A stretch of DNA of 34,206 nucleotides from JAZSNA01 sp045536135 (GCA_045536135.1 JAZSNA010000028.1:1-34206); one strand, 5' to 3'; counted from the first letter of the stretch, positions 15,076 to 24,045 are shown. Numbers and translations are program-made. Notes: generated by a model not told the origin, from the letters alone.

Positions 15076-16935
15076 ATGGCAAGAAAAATGCTTATCGAAG
15101 CGATGCATGCGGAAGAAGAACGTATGGTCGTTTTATCTGATGGAATTTTGGATGAATATGATGTGGAAACATCAACTAAAAAACAAATCAAGGGAAATAT
15201 TTATCTGGCAAAAATTATTCGTATAGAACCCAGCTTACAGGCTGCGTTTGTTGAATACGGCGGAAATCGGCACGGCTTTTTGGCTTTTTGTGAAATCAGT
15301 CCGGATTATTATCAAATACCGGTGGCCGATAAAGAAAAATTACAAGCCGAAATAAAAGAACAACAGGCCTTGAATAATACGGATACAATGGATGATGATG
15401 AGGAAATTATTCGTCCGCGGCATAGCTGGATACATAAGTATAAGATTCAAGAAGTTATTCATTCCGGTCAAATCGTGTTGGTGCAAGTTGTTAAAGAAGA
15501 GCGGGGAAATAAGGGTGCCGCATTGACGACTTATATCTCTTTGGCCGGTCGGTATAGTGTTTTAATGCCTAATCATGGCGGACATAACGGTATTTCCAGA
15601 AAAGTGTCCGGACCCGAACGAGAAGAAATGAAAAAAATGGTCGACAGTTTGAAAATTCCGGAAAATATGTCCGTGATTATTCGAACCGCCGGAAAAGATA
15701 AAACTAAATCTCAAATCAAAAAAGATTTCGATTTTCTGTCTAAAACTTGGTCCGCAATTTGTGAAAAAACAATTAATTCAAATGCACCTTGTCTGATTCA
15801 TGAAGAAGGGGATTTGATGACACGTTCTTTAAGAGATGTTTTTGAAGAAGACATGGAAGAAGTCTTTATTCAAGGGACAGAGGCTTTTAAAAATGCAAAG
15901 GCTTTTATGAAGCTTTTAATGCCGAAACAAGTCAAAAAATTAAAAGAATGGAAAGAAAAAGATTCTCTGTTCGCCCGTTATAAAGTCGAAGAACAATTGG
16001 ATGCAATCAATTCTCCGATTGTGCATTTGCCATCCGGCGGTTATTTGGTTATTGATCAGACCGAAGCCTTGGTGGCCGTAGATGTGAACTCTGGACGAGC
16101 AACGCATGAACACAGTATTGAAGAAACGGCCTTGAAAACAAATTTAGAGGCTGCCGATGAATTGGCCAGACAATTAAGATTAAGGGATTTGGCCGGCTTA
16201 ATCGTTGTCGACTTTATTGATATGGAAGAAGCCAAAAATAATTTGGCAGTTGAAAAACAAATGCGGGATGCTTTGCGGTTGGATCGTTCTCGGGTTCAGG
16301 TGGCTAAAATTTCTCAATTCGGATTAATGGAAATTTCCAGACAAAGAATGCGGTCCAGCTTGATCGAAACAACATTCCATACTTGTCCGTATTGTATGGG
16401 GCAAGGTTTGATCCGTTCGGTTGAATCGGCTTCAATGCAAGCGATTCATTTGTTGGAAGAAATTGCCTCACAAAATCGGGAAAATAAAGTTGTCTTAACT
16501 TTGCCGAAAGATGTGGCTTTTTATGTCCTTAATCAAAAACGCTCTGCCTTATCCAGTATTGAAGGACAGTTTGATGTTTGTATCGAAATTCGGGCGGATG
16601 GAACTTTGCAAAATCGTTCAGATTACCGTATCGAATATCAACATAAATCCGGTGGGGCTGTTGTTTGTGCGGCTTATGAATTGCCGGAAAAACCCGAAAA
16701 TCAAAAACAGGGTCGGGGAAAACAAAAAAGAAATTCAGATCGCTCTAATAAAAAAGCGATTAGCAAAAAAGGACAAAAGGATTTTAAAGTCGTCACCAGT
16801 GAACCGTTGGTTTTGTTTGAAAGTCATAAAAATCATCAAACAAAAAAGAATAATAAAAAGAAAAAAGAAGAAATTGCACCGGCACCAAAGGTTAAAAAGG
16901 GTGGTTGGTGGAACAGATTAACAGGTGAAGAATGA
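15076..16935 (+). CDS. rne: Ribonuclease E/G
   Basis: This endoribonuclease of mRNA decay and rRNA/tRNA processing is 619 residues long. The order is an S1 RNA-binding domain (about 35-150, with an acidic insert near 100-115), a 5'-sensor/RNase H-like region, and a catalytic DNase I-like domain. The two metal-binding aspartates are D336 (VDVNSGRATHE) and D379 (IVVDFIDM), 43 residues apart as in E. coli D303/D346. Zn-link cysteines are C437 and C440 (CPYCMGQG). The C-terminus is a short lysine-rich tail (about 535-610) in place of the long degradosome scaffold of E. coli RNase E. AAGGA lies 8 nt before ATG 15076. Its stop overlaps the next start (ATGA at 16932-16935). Confidence 0.95.
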   Translation: MARKMLIEAMHAEEERMVVLSDGILDEYDVETSTKKQIKGNIYLAKIIRIEPSLQAAFVEYGGNRHGFLAFCEISPDYYQIPVADKEKLQAEIKEQQALNNTDTMDDDEEIIRPRHSWIHKYKIQEVIHSGQIVLVQVVKEERGNKGAALTTYISLAGRYSVLMPNHGGHNGISRKVSGPEREEMKKMVDSLKIPENMSVIIRTAGKDKTKSQIKKDFDFLSKTWSAICEKTINSNAPCLIHEEGDLMTRSLRDVFEEDMEEVFIQGTEAFKNAKAFMKLLMPKQVKKLKEWKEKDSLFARYKVEEQLDAINSPIVHLPSGGYLVIDQTEALVAVDVNSGRATHEHSIEETALKTNLEAADELARQLRLRDLAGLIVVDFIDMEEAKNNLAVEKQMRDALRLDRSRVQVAKISQFGLMEISRQRMRSSLIETTFHTCPYCMGQGLIRSVESASMQAIHLLEEIASQNRENKVVLTLPKDVAFYVLNQKRSALSSIEGQFDVCIEIRADGTLQNRSDYRIEYQHKSGGAVVCAAYELPEKPENQKQGRGKQKRNSDRSNKKAISKKGQKDFKVVTSEPLVLFESHKNHQTKKNNKKKKEEIAPAPKVKKGGWWNRLTGEE

Positions 16936-17945
16936 TCAGTATAGAAGATTTTTTAAGAAAAGTACGGGTTTATATCCTACCGGATTTAATTAATCAAGAA
17001 GGTCGTCGGCGGAAAATGTTGATCTTTTTGGCATTGATGATTATCGGGGTGCTTTTTGTGTTGAAGAAAAACCTTGAAAAAAGTTGGAATAACCCCGATT
17101 CAACGCAGATGTTTGAAGTGCCTGTTTTTTTGATTATTTTTATTATTTCTTTGGTTTCATTTTTATATCGGGCAAAGATTAAAAAAGATATTTTAAAAAA
17201 AGTTTTTAGTATTTTTGGAGATATTGAAATCAAAGAAGATTTAATGTCGATTAAATATATTCGGGATTCGTATTTGTTTACATCCTTTAATCAATATTGT
17301 CCAGATGATCATATTATCGGACGGTATAGTGATGTTGAATTTGATGTTCAGGAATGTCAATTATATCAAAACCCTTCTCAATCGCCACTTGTGTTTGATG
17401 GTTCAGCTATTGAAAAAGTTAATCGTCGATTGGCTGGTATAGGTTTTTTATCGGCGTTAGCTCGTTTTAATAAACGAATGAATATCTCATCGGTTCAGTC
17501 AAAGGATACAAAAAGGGTTTTTCGAGGTGTTTTAATTTCTATGACTTTTGAAAAGAACTTTAATGGTCATACCAATTTGATGGAAAATCGTCGCTTCTTT
17601 AAGCATTCTTTCCCGAAAAAGTTTGAAAAAACGGAACTGGAGGATGTCGAATTCGAAAAGAAATTTGATGTTTATACGACTGATCCGGTGGAGGCTCGAT
17701 ATATTTTAACGCCTGTTTTTATGGAAAGTTTAAAGAAGCTAACATCTTTGTATAAAGGGGATGATGTTAAAGTCGCTTTTTTTAAACAAAAGGTTTTAAT
17801 TGCTATTCATACAATAAAGGATATGTTTGAACCGATATCCATTTTTACAAAAGCCACAGATTTAAAACGTTTTGAAAATATTTATCTTGAAATTAAATCG
17901 ATTTATGATATGATCGATATACTTAATAAAAGGAGAAAAAAATGA
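16932..17945 (+). CDS. DUF3137 membrane protein
   Basis: This 337-residue protein has two membrane helices near the N-terminus (about 29-46 and 65-84) and a large, probably cytoplasmic C-terminal domain. The strand-rich region FRGVLISMTFEKNFNGHT resembles the core of DUF3137, a family that commonly sits beside LemA, as here. Function is unknown. It overlaps rne by 4 nt upstream and lemA by 4 nt downstream, so the three genes probably form one transcript. The family call rests on the motif and the neighbour, not on a search. Confidence 0.75.
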   Translation: MISIEDFLRKVRVYILPDLINQEGRRRKMLIFLALMIIGVLFVLKKNLEKSWNNPDSTQMFEVPVFLIIFIISLVSFLYRAKIKKDILKKVFSIFGDIEIKEDLMSIKYIRDSYLFTSFNQYCPDDHIIGRYSDVEFDVQECQLYQNPSQSPLVFDGSAIEKVNRRLAGIGFLSALARFNKRMNISSVQSKDTKRVFRGVLISMTFEKNFNGHTNLMENRRFFKHSFPKKFEKTELEDVEFEKKFDVYTTDPVEARYILTPVFMESLKKLTSLYKGDDVKVAFFKQKVLIAIHTIKDMFEPISIFTKATDLKRFENIYLEIKSIYDMIDILNKRRKK

Positions 17946-18511
17946 TTATATTTTTGATTATATTGATTTTATTGGCAATTGTTTTTTACATGATTTATGC
18001 TGGTTTGATTCAAGCCAGAAATAAGGTAAAAGAGGCTTTATCTGGTGTGGATGTTCAATTAAAAAAACGTCATGATGTTATTCCGAATATTCTAACTTTG
18101 GCGGCTAAATACATGAAACATGAAAAAGAACTGTTGACACAGATTACAGAACTTCGGGTTCAAGCTTTGAATGCAGATTTAAATAATTCAGACCAAATAA
18201 GTCAGAAGTTAGATCTTGAAAATCAATTACAAGGTAAATTGGACAATTTGATGATTAATGCCGAAAATTATCCGTCATTAAAGGCTTCGGAAACATTTAT
18301 GGCGGCAATGAATAGCTATAACGATGTCGAAGAACATATCGCAGCTAGTCGTCGGTTTTATAATGCGGCTGTTAATGATTTAAAAAATCGTGTTGAAATC
18401 TTCCCTGGTAATGTCGTGGCATCTATTGTCGGAGTTAAAGCCGATATGCCGTTCTTTGAAGCGACAGAGGCCGAACGGAAGGAAGTTAACGCAAAGGATT
18501 ATTTTAAATAA
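17942..18511 (+). CDS. lemA: LemA family protein
   Basis: This 189-residue protein has one N-terminal membrane helix (2-21) and a long helical bundle. The family signature is clear: ALSGVDVQLKKRHDVIPNIL at about 33-52 (canonically VDVQLKRRHDLIPNLV), then AAKYMKHEK. The C-terminal AASRRFYNAAVNDLKNRVEIFP is also typical. LemA proteins are membrane-anchored; their role is poorly defined, with links to envelope stress and partner membrane proteins. AAAGGAG lies 7 nt upstream of the ATG, which overlaps the stop of the DUF3137 gene, its usual partner. It converges on the glycosyltransferase with only 3 nt between the stop codons. Confidence 0.92.
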   Translation: MIIFLIILILLAIVFYMIYAGLIQARNKVKEALSGVDVQLKKRHDVIPNILTLAAKYMKHEKELLTQITELRVQALNADLNNSDQISQKLDLENQLQGKLDNLMINAENYPSLKASETFMAAMNSYNDVEEHIAASRRFYNAAVNDLKNRVEIFPGNVVASIVGVKADMPFFEATEAERKEVNAKDYFK

Positions 18512-18514
18512 TTG

Positions 18515-19462
18515 TTATTTCCATACGGTTGTTTTAAATGATTGTCGACGGGGCGGGAAAGATAAAATCTCGCTCCGCATTTTTTCTAGAAATTTAAAAT
18601 TCGGCATGGGCTTAAAGACTTTGCTTTTGATATAAAGCCAAAATACAGGATGGAAAATTGACATCTTTTTTAATGTTTTCTTATAATGTTTATAATAACA
18701 AGAAATCGCTTTTTGGTACATGCGTTTTTGGTATTTTTTATCCAAATGCGTATTGTCTCTTAACCAGTTGGCATAGGCAATAAAAGCATCTTGTAATAAT
18801 TGCGGTTTGTTTTTGGAAAAGTTGCCGATTTCAATCGGAACTAAAATAACCGGTGCAAAAATTTTGATAACGCCTTTGGAAAATGGTGCACAACGAATAG
18901 GTAAGCTTTCATCTTGTATAAAACTTTCTTCATCCAATCCCTTGGCTTTCAAAACGACATCCCGTTTAATCAATTGACCCATGCGGGTAAAACGTCCCCA
19001 TAAAATGGTATCCAATGGTTTATTTGATGCAATATAAGGCGGATTTTGGGGCATTTTTTCGTTCGTTAATTCTTCGGGTTCTTTCCCTGTTTTGACGAAA
19101 GTCCCATAGACAATGTCCGCATTATGCTTTTCTGCCAGTTCAAGCATTTTCTGTGTCGAATCCAAGGGAAAAATATCATCTGAATCCATGAAACGTATCC
19201 ACTTACCCCGTGCCAATAAAATGCCTTGGTTATTACGAACGCTTGGACCTTTGTTTTCTGTATTCGTTTGGATAATGACATTGGGAATTCCTTTCGTCAT
19301 TTGACGGATGATTTCCACAGATTTATCGGTAGAAACATCATCGCAGAATATGAATTCCGGATTTTTTAATCCGGTTTGATTTAATAAAGCTTTTAAGACA
19401 GACGGTAAATATTTTTCTTTGTTATATACGGTCATAACAAAACTGACATCAATTTGTTTCAT
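18515..19462 (-). CDS. Family 2 glycosyltransferase
   Basis: This 315-residue GT-A fold enzyme transfers a sugar from a nucleotide donor, probably to a surface glycan. The N-terminal domain shows SFVMTVYNKEKYLPSVLKAL (7-26), EFIFCDDVSTDKSVEII with the donor-binding aspartates, NKGPSVRNNQG, and the metal-binding D-S-D-D near residue 92. The C-terminal part is basic and helical, with a hydrophobic stretch near 270-285 that may associate with the membrane. GAAAGGA before the ATG supports the start. It stands alone among plus-strand neighbours, and no other glycan genes are near, so the acceptor cannot be deduced. Confidence 0.85.
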   Translation of the reverse strand: MKQIDVSFVMTVYNKEKYLPSVLKALLNQTGLKNPEFIFCDDVSTDKSVEIIRQMTKGIPNVIIQTNTENKGPSVRNNQGILLARGKWIRFMDSDDIFPLDSTQKMLELAEKHNADIVYGTFVKTGKEPEELTNEKMPQNPPYIASNKPLDTILWGRFTRMGQLIKRDVVLKAKGLDEESFIQDESLPIRCAPFSKGVIKIFAPVILVPIEIGNFSKNKPQLLQDAFIAYANWLRDNTHLDKKYQKRMYQKAISCYYKHYKKTLKKMSIFHPVFWLYIKSKVFKPMPNFKFLEKMRSEILSFPPRRQSFKTTVWK

Positions 19463-19520
19463 TTTTTTCCTTTCATTTGACTAAATGCTATAAAAAAAGT
19501 ATTAAAAATCAGTTTAAATC

Positions 19521-19549
19521 TTGACTTTTTTTAAAAAAAAGTGCTTAAT
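19521..19549 (+). promoter_or_regulatory. Promoter of the M23 peptidase gene, leaderless
   Basis: TTGACT (19521-19526), a 17-bp spacer, CTTAAT (19544-19549), then 7 nt to ATG 19557. No Shine-Dalgarno sequence is present in GTGAAAA before the ATG. Confidence 0.5.
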
Positions 19550-19556
19550 GTGAAAA

Positions 19557-20912
19557 ATGACAAAAATAATGAATTTTTTAAAAAAGATTTATTCCGATTT
19601 TATTGTGTTTTGGCGACCGGCTAGATGGCGTGGACAAAATCATAAAAAGCACTTATTTGATATTTTATTATTGGTTGTTTTTTGGGCCTTGTTTTTATTG
19701 CTTTTTATTATGATTTTATTACCGGCTATCGATATGATACCAAAGGGAAATAAAACTCCTGTTGAAGAAAAAAAAGAAGTTGTCGTGGAATATATCCCTC
19801 ATCCGTCCGAAAAATTATCTCAAACAGATATTGTTTTAAGAAAAGGGCAAAATTATTCAACGGCCTTAAAAAAAGCCAAAATTCCGATGCAGGATATTTT
19901 AAATTCGGCGGATGCATTATCTATTTTAATGGATTTAACCAAACTTCAAATCGGTCAGCCGATTGCGTTATTTTTTGCCGAAGATAATTCTTTTCAAGGG
20001 GTTAAAATTTCATTGAAAAATGGTGAAATTGTTTCTGCATTTAAAAATTCAAATGGTATTTTTATTCCAGAAAATAGAGAGGGGCGAATTCGGATTGAAC
20101 ATAAAGAGGTCGAGGGGAAAATTGCGTCCTCCTTGAATCAAAGTGCTGAGGAAAAAGGTTTATCCAAAAATTTAATTCAACAGATTGTGCAAGCTTTGTC
20201 GGATGAGATTGATTTTAAAAAGGATGTTGCCGAGGGGGATACTTATCGAATTATTTATGAAAAGAAAACAACAGAAACTGGTGTGGATTTAAAAGAAGAT
20301 CAATTGTTGTTTGTTCATTTTAAGAATAAAGGAAAAGATATTATTCGATATGCTTTTGCCGATGCTTTCGGTAAATTGGTTTATTATAATGAACGGGGGG
20401 TTAAACCGGCTCAACAGATATTGTCTCGTCCTTTGGGATTAAAACGAATTTCGTCTTATTTCGGATACCGCAAACATCCGATATTAAAATACCGAATCTT
20501 TCATAAAGGAATTGATTATCCAGCACCAAAAGATACGCCGATACCGGCCGGTGCTGACGGAATTATTGTGAAAATGGGACGGAACGGGGCTTATGGAAAA
20601 TATATCAAAATCAGACATAATGATCAATATTCAACGGCTTATGCACATTTGAATGATTATAATTCCAGATTGCGTGTCGGTAGTCCGGTAAAAAAGGGAC
20701 AGATTATCGGATATGTCGGGTCAACGGGACGTTCAACCGGGCCGCATTTACATTATGAAGTTCATTCGCATGATAAAGTGGTTGATCCGTTAAAAAATTA
20801 TATAATAAACGAAGTTAAATTAACCGGTGAAAAATTGTCAGAGTTTATTATTTCGGCGAAAAAAATAAATCCGAACTATGTTTTCCCAAAAGAGAACGCA
20901 AAGAAAAAATAA
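19557..20912 (+). CDS. M23 family peptidoglycan endopeptidase, membrane-anchored
   Basis: This 451-residue envelope protein has a short basic cytoplasmic N-terminus, one membrane helix (about 38-62), and a periplasmic region. A LysM-like or OapA-like segment (about 90-145, KGQNYSTALKKAKIP) is followed by a linker domain and a C-terminal LytM/M23 domain from about residue 295. The zinc site is intact: FGYRKHP, then H and D in FHKGIDYP, and H-L-H in GPHLHYEVH. Relatives (MepM type) cut the peptide crosslinks of peptidoglycan during cell growth. The catalytic residues are complete, so it is probably an active enzyme and not an EnvC/NlpD-like activator. ATG 19557 matches the promoter; ATG 19569 is an alternative. 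Confidence 0.9.
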   Translation: MTKIMNFLKKIYSDFIVFWRPARWRGQNHKKHLFDILLLVVFWALFLLLFIMILLPAIDMIPKGNKTPVEEKKEVVVEYIPHPSEKLSQTDIVLRKGQNYSTALKKAKIPMQDILNSADALSILMDLTKLQIGQPIALFFAEDNSFQGVKISLKNGEIVSAFKNSNGIFIPENREGRIRIEHKEVEGKIASSLNQSAEEKGLSKNLIQQIVQALSDEIDFKKDVAEGDTYRIIYEKKTTETGVDLKEDQLLFVHFKNKGKDIIRYAFADAFGKLVYYNERGVKPAQQILSRPLGLKRISSYFGYRKHPILKYRIFHKGIDYPAPKDTPIPAGADGIIVKMGRNGAYGKYIKIRHNDQYSTAYAHLNDYNSRLRVGSPVKKGQIIGYVGSTGRSTGPHLHYEVHSHDKVVDPLKNYIINEVKLTGEKLSEFIISAKKINPNYVFPKENAKKK

Positions 20913-20918
20913 TCAAGC

Positions 20919-20947
20919 TTGACTTTATATCGTAATTTTGGTATAAG
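20919..20947 (+). promoter_or_regulatory. Promoter of tRNA-Arg
   Basis: TTGACT (20919-20924), a 17-bp spacer and TATAAG (20942-20947). The start would be near 20954, a few nt before the mature tRNA end at 20960. It lies 6 bp after the stop of the M23 gene. Confidence 0.75.
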
Positions 20948-20959
20948 GTGCTTATGAGT

Positions 20960-21036
20960 GGTCTCGTAGCTCAGCTGGATAGAGCAACAGCCTTCTAAGC
21001 TGTGGGTCGCGTGTTCGAATCACGCCGAGATCACCA
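20960..21036 (+). tRNA. tRNA-Arg (anticodon UCU)
   Basis: The 77-nt cloverleaf includes an encoded CCA. The acceptor stem GGTCTCG pairs with CGAGATC (one G-U pair) and the discriminator is A. The D-arm is TAGCTCAGCTGGATAGAGCA. Anticodon stem ACAGC/GCTGT encloses the loop CTTCTAA, giving anticodon TCT (20994-20996), which reads AGA/AGG. The T-arm holds GTTCGAATC. A37 in the loop is the expected t6A/ms2t6A site, the substrate of the MtaB encoded here. Confidence 0.97.
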
Positions 21037-21048
21037 TATCGGCGAAAG

Positions 21049-21073
21049 AAATCCTGATTTATCAGGATTTTTT
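21049..21073 (+). terminator. Rho-independent terminator of tRNA-Arg
   Basis: AAATCCTGA (21049-21057), loop TTTA, and TCAGGATTT (21062-21070) form a perfect 9-bp stem followed by T. The stem is partly symmetric with A before and T after, so it may also serve the convergent acpS transcript. Between it and acpS (21074-21129) I see only a small palindrome, GAACACCAGTGTTC. Confidence 0.85.
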
Positions 21074-21129
21074 AATGCGTTAGCATTGATAAGAACACCA
21101 GTGTTCGCCAGCATGTGCGGAAAGGGGTT

Positions 21130-21486
21130 TTATGATTTTTCTTCAATAACGACGAATGAAACAACAAAATCCTTTTCATCACTAATCGATAGGTGGATTT
21201 GATAATTGGGTTTTGTTTTGATTTTTAAAATCGGAGCCCCTGATGGGGTATGGGATATTTCCATATCTGTAAAGGATAAATTTTGCCCAATGCCACAACC
21301 GAGGGCTTTGGAACAAGCCTCTTTAACGCTAAATCGTTTGGCTAAAAAATTAATTTGATCGGGTGCATTTATATATTCATCCATTTCTGATTTTGTGAGG
21401 ATTCTTTTAGGAAAATCAGGCGTTCTGTCAACAACTTTTTGGATACGGCTTATTTCCAAAATATCTGTTCCAATACCGATAATCAT
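21130..21486 (-). CDS. acpS: Holo-[acyl-carrier-protein] synthase
   Basis: This enzyme transfers the 4'-phosphopantetheine arm from CoA to acyl carrier protein, activating fatty-acid synthesis. The 118-residue protein is of normal length. The family motifs are GIGTDILEISRI with magnesium ligand D8 and FLAKRFSVKEACSKALG with E56. It is the last gene of rpoZ-rsh-acpS; the 4-nt gap after rsh suggests one transcript. An acpS near rsh is common in Alphaproteobacteria. The tRNA-Arg terminator faces its 3' end. Confidence 0.95.
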   Translation of the reverse strand: MIIGIGTDILEISRIQKVVDRTPDFPKRILTKSEMDEYINAPDQINFLAKRFSVKEACSKALGCGIGQNLSFTDMEISHTPSGAPILKIKTKPNYQIHLSISDEKDFVVSFVVIEEKS

Positions 21487-21490
21487 TTAT

Positions 21491-23611
21491 TTATTCCCGT
21501 TTTAAATCCACAATCATATCTAATGTTTTAAGAACCGAAATAACTTTGGATAAATCGTCGGTGTTTTTAACAGATATATCGGCCTCGATATCAATGGTAT
21601 GGATATGATGTGCTTTGATTTTATAATAAGATAAAGTACTTTCGGTTTTATTTAGAATATTGGTTATTTTAGACATATATTCTGGTTTGTTTAAAACCGA
21701 GATAATCAGACGAACTGTAAAGGTTTGATTGTTTTTATTTTCATCCCATTCCAAGGGGATTTTTTTGTCTTCGGAAATGGAATTGCAGGTTTTACAGCTG
21801 GCTCGATGAACAGTAATCCCTTTGCCTGAAACAACAATACCAAGAATATCTTCGCCGGGAATTGGATGGCAACATTTAGCGTAATTAATCGATAGTCCAG
21901 GGAAAATACCCTTAATTGGATGGTGATATTGTTTATCCGTTTTTCGTTTAAAAATATTTAAAACTCGGTTTAAAGATATTTTCTTTTCCGGATGAATTTT
22001 ATAAAAGACTTCTTTTTCGTTAATACGACCTTCGGCAATAGCAATTAAAATGTCGTCGGGAGTATCTTTGCCATAAACGGGACAGATTTTGACTAAATCT
22101 TTTTCGCTATATGCTAACTTTTCCGCCTTATAAATTGATAGTAATTTTTGTTTCCCGTCTTCAATTAAATGTCCACGTTGTTCCAATCTTAAATAACGAC
22201 GAATGGATGATTTGGCTTTGGGTGAAACAACAAAGCGTTCCCATTCCGGAGATGGTGTTTGAGTGGCCGATGTTAAGATTTCAACTTGATCACCATTTTT
22301 CAAGATTGTTCGAAGCGGCTTTATTTCGTTATTGATTTTTGCCCCGATACATTTATCCCCAACTTTGGCATGAATGGCATAGGCAAAATCAACCGGTGTG
22401 GCATTGGCCGGCAATCCGATTAAATCTCCTTTCGGGGTGAAACAAAAAGTTTTGTCTCGATGCATTGCCAGTTTTGTGTTTTCAAAAAATTCATCACTGG
22501 TTGACGATTCTTGTAAAAGTTCAACCAATTCTCGTAACCAACGGAATTGAGAACCTTCAATTTGTGTCGGCGTGTTTTTTTCTTTAAAAGCCCAATGGGC
22601 CGCAATACCGTATTCGGCTTCATCATGCATTTGCTTCGTTCTGATTTGAATTTCAATTCGACCTTGGAATGGACCAATGACACCCGTATGTAATGATTTA
22701 TATCCGTTCGGTTTCGGTGTGGAAATGTAGTCTTTATATCGTCCGGGTATCATGGAATAATGGGTATGGATTATTCCCAAAGCATGATAACAATCGGCAA
22801 CATTATCCACAATAATTCGAAAAGCCATAATATCTGAAATTTGGTCAAAAGATCTGTTTTTTTCACTCATCTTTTTAAAAATGGAGTAGGGTCTTTTTTG
22901 TCGTCCGAAAACGGTTGCTTTTAAATTTTCTTTTTCCAGATCTTGTTGAAGAAGATTAACGATTTTATTGATGAGATCATGTTCTTTTTCAACCAAATAG
23001 TCCAGCCGTTTTTGAATAGAGGTAAATGCATCCGGATGAATGATTTGAAAAGATAAATCCTGTAATTCATCTTTCATTTTGTTCATGCCGATTCGTTCGG
23101 CTAACGGGGCATAAATATCCAAAGTTTCTTGGGCAATGCGTAATCGTTTTTCTTCACTTTTACAATAATGAAGTGTTCGCATATTATGCAGACGATCCGC
23201 CAGTTTAACCATCAATACACGAATATCGCTGGACATGGCTAAAACAAGCTTTTTAAAGTTTTCGGCTTGTGTCGTCGCCCGAGAAAGTTGCCCGATATAA
23301 GATAGTTTGGTGACGGCCTCGACCAAATCGGCAATTTCTTTGTCAAACATATGAAGAATATCATCATATGTGACGGAAGTATCTTCAATGGTATCGTGAA
23401 GCAAACCGGCAACAATTGAGGCATAATCCAGATGATATTCGGCTAAAATGGCGGCGACTTCAATCGGATGAGAATAAAAAGGATCACCGGATTCCCGCTT
23501 TTGGGAACCGTGTGACTTTATCGCAAAAACATATGCCCGATTTAATCCGGTTTCGTTGACATCCGGTAAATAGCTTTTAACCAGATTAACCAATTCGGAT
23601 TGTCGAAGCAT
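21491..23611 (-). CDS. Bifunctional (p)ppGpp synthetase/hydrolase, RelA/SpoT homologue
   Basis: This enzyme makes and degrades the stringent-response alarmones ppGpp and pppGpp. The 706-residue protein has the full long-RSH layout. The HD hydrolase domain carries H48, H72-D73, E76-D77 and D139 (KLADRLHN). The synthetase domain (about 235-345) includes RYKD at 291-294 and KPNGYKSLHTG. TGS (about 388-450), a zinc-finger/CC region (AKCCHPIPGEDILG) and a C-terminal ACT domain (about 635-706) follow. The basic RxKD motif and the intact HD site indicate a bifunctional enzyme and not a RelA-type synthetase. rpoZ lies 2 nt upstream, as in the E. coli rpoZ-spoT order. I leave the symbol empty because rel, rsh and spoT are all used. 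Confidence 0.95.
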   Translation of the reverse strand: MLRQSELVNLVKSYLPDVNETGLNRAYVFAIKSHGSQKRESGDPFYSHPIEVAAILAEYHLDYASIVAGLLHDTIEDTSVTYDDILHMFDKEIADLVEAVTKLSYIGQLSRATTQAENFKKLVLAMSSDIRVLMVKLADRLHNMRTLHYCKSEEKRLRIAQETLDIYAPLAERIGMNKMKDELQDLSFQIIHPDAFTSIQKRLDYLVEKEHDLINKIVNLLQQDLEKENLKATVFGRQKRPYSIFKKMSEKNRSFDQISDIMAFRIIVDNVADCYHALGIIHTHYSMIPGRYKDYISTPKPNGYKSLHTGVIGPFQGRIEIQIRTKQMHDEAEYGIAAHWAFKEKNTPTQIEGSQFRWLRELVELLQESSTSDEFFENTKLAMHRDKTFCFTPKGDLIGLPANATPVDFAYAIHAKVGDKCIGAKINNEIKPLRTILKNGDQVEILTSATQTPSPEWERFVVSPKAKSSIRRYLRLEQRGHLIEDGKQKLLSIYKAEKLAYSEKDLVKICPVYGKDTPDDILIAIAEGRINEKEVFYKIHPEKKISLNRVLNIFKRKTDKQYHHPIKGIFPGLSINYAKCCHPIPGEDILGIVVSGKGITVHRASCKTCNSISEDKKIPLEWDENKNNQTFTVRLIISVLNKPEYMSKITNILNKTESTLSYYKIKAHHIHTIDIEADISVKNTDDLSKVISVLKTLDMIVDLKRE

Positions 23612-23613
23612 TT

Positions 23614-24006
23614 TTATTTTTCAGATTCAATATCCAAATCGCTTAATTCTGTTAAAGAACCGTCTTCAACGATAACTTCGCCGGTCGCCAGTCTGGCTTC
23701 ATCGGCGTATAAATCCTGTCCGGTGAGCTCCATATTAACTTCTTGCAATTCCGGATTGCCGGAAAAGTATTCTTGTGCTGGTAAATAGCTTTGGAATGAT
23801 GCAATTAACATATTGTCCAAATCTTCCAAATTAATTGTTCCTTCCTCGATTTCACGTAAAGCGATAACGGTTTTTTTATCATTATCTTTTTCAACGGTAA
23901 TCGGATCGCCCGCCCCGATATTTTTTGCCCGACAAGAGGCCAATAAAACTAATTCAAAACGGTTTGGAATTTTTTCTACACAATCTTCAACTGTGACACG
24001 TGCCAT
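23614..24006 (-). CDS. rpoZ: DNA-directed RNA polymerase omega subunit
   Basis: The omega subunit supports assembly of RNA polymerase and, in proteobacteria, forms part of a ppGpp-binding site. The 130-residue protein begins MARVTVEDCVEKIPNRFELV, then LASCRAKNIGAG and KKTVIALREIEEG, all diagnostic. The C-terminal half (about 65-130) is an acidic extension as in other alphaproteobacterial omegas. AGGGAG precedes the ATG and a promoter lies about 40 nt upstream. It is first in an operon with the (p)ppGpp synthetase, so an alarmone target and its maker are expressed together. Confidence 0.95.
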   Translation of the reverse strand: MARVTVEDCVEKIPNRFELVLLASCRAKNIGAGDPITVEKDNDKKTVIALREIEEGTINLEDLDNMLIASFQSYLPAQEYFSGNPELQEVNMELTGQDLYADEARLATGEVIVEDGSLTELSDLDIESEK

Positions 24007-24045
24007 TTTTATCTCCCTTTTTTATAATTAATTTTGTTTTTTTCT

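Noticed and set aside
16511..16921. Open frame of 136 codons overlapping the end of rne
   Set aside because: It follows from the AT-rich, lysine-rich tail of rne read in another frame; the product has no recognisable features.
21091..21104. Small palindrome GAACACCAGTGTTC as an acpS terminator
   Set aside because: The loop is only two bases and there is no T run on the minus strand.
20960..21129. tRNA-Arg as an attachment site for an integrated element
   Set aside because: No integrase gene and no repeat of the tRNA 3' end were seen nearby; both flanks are ordinary housekeeping genes.
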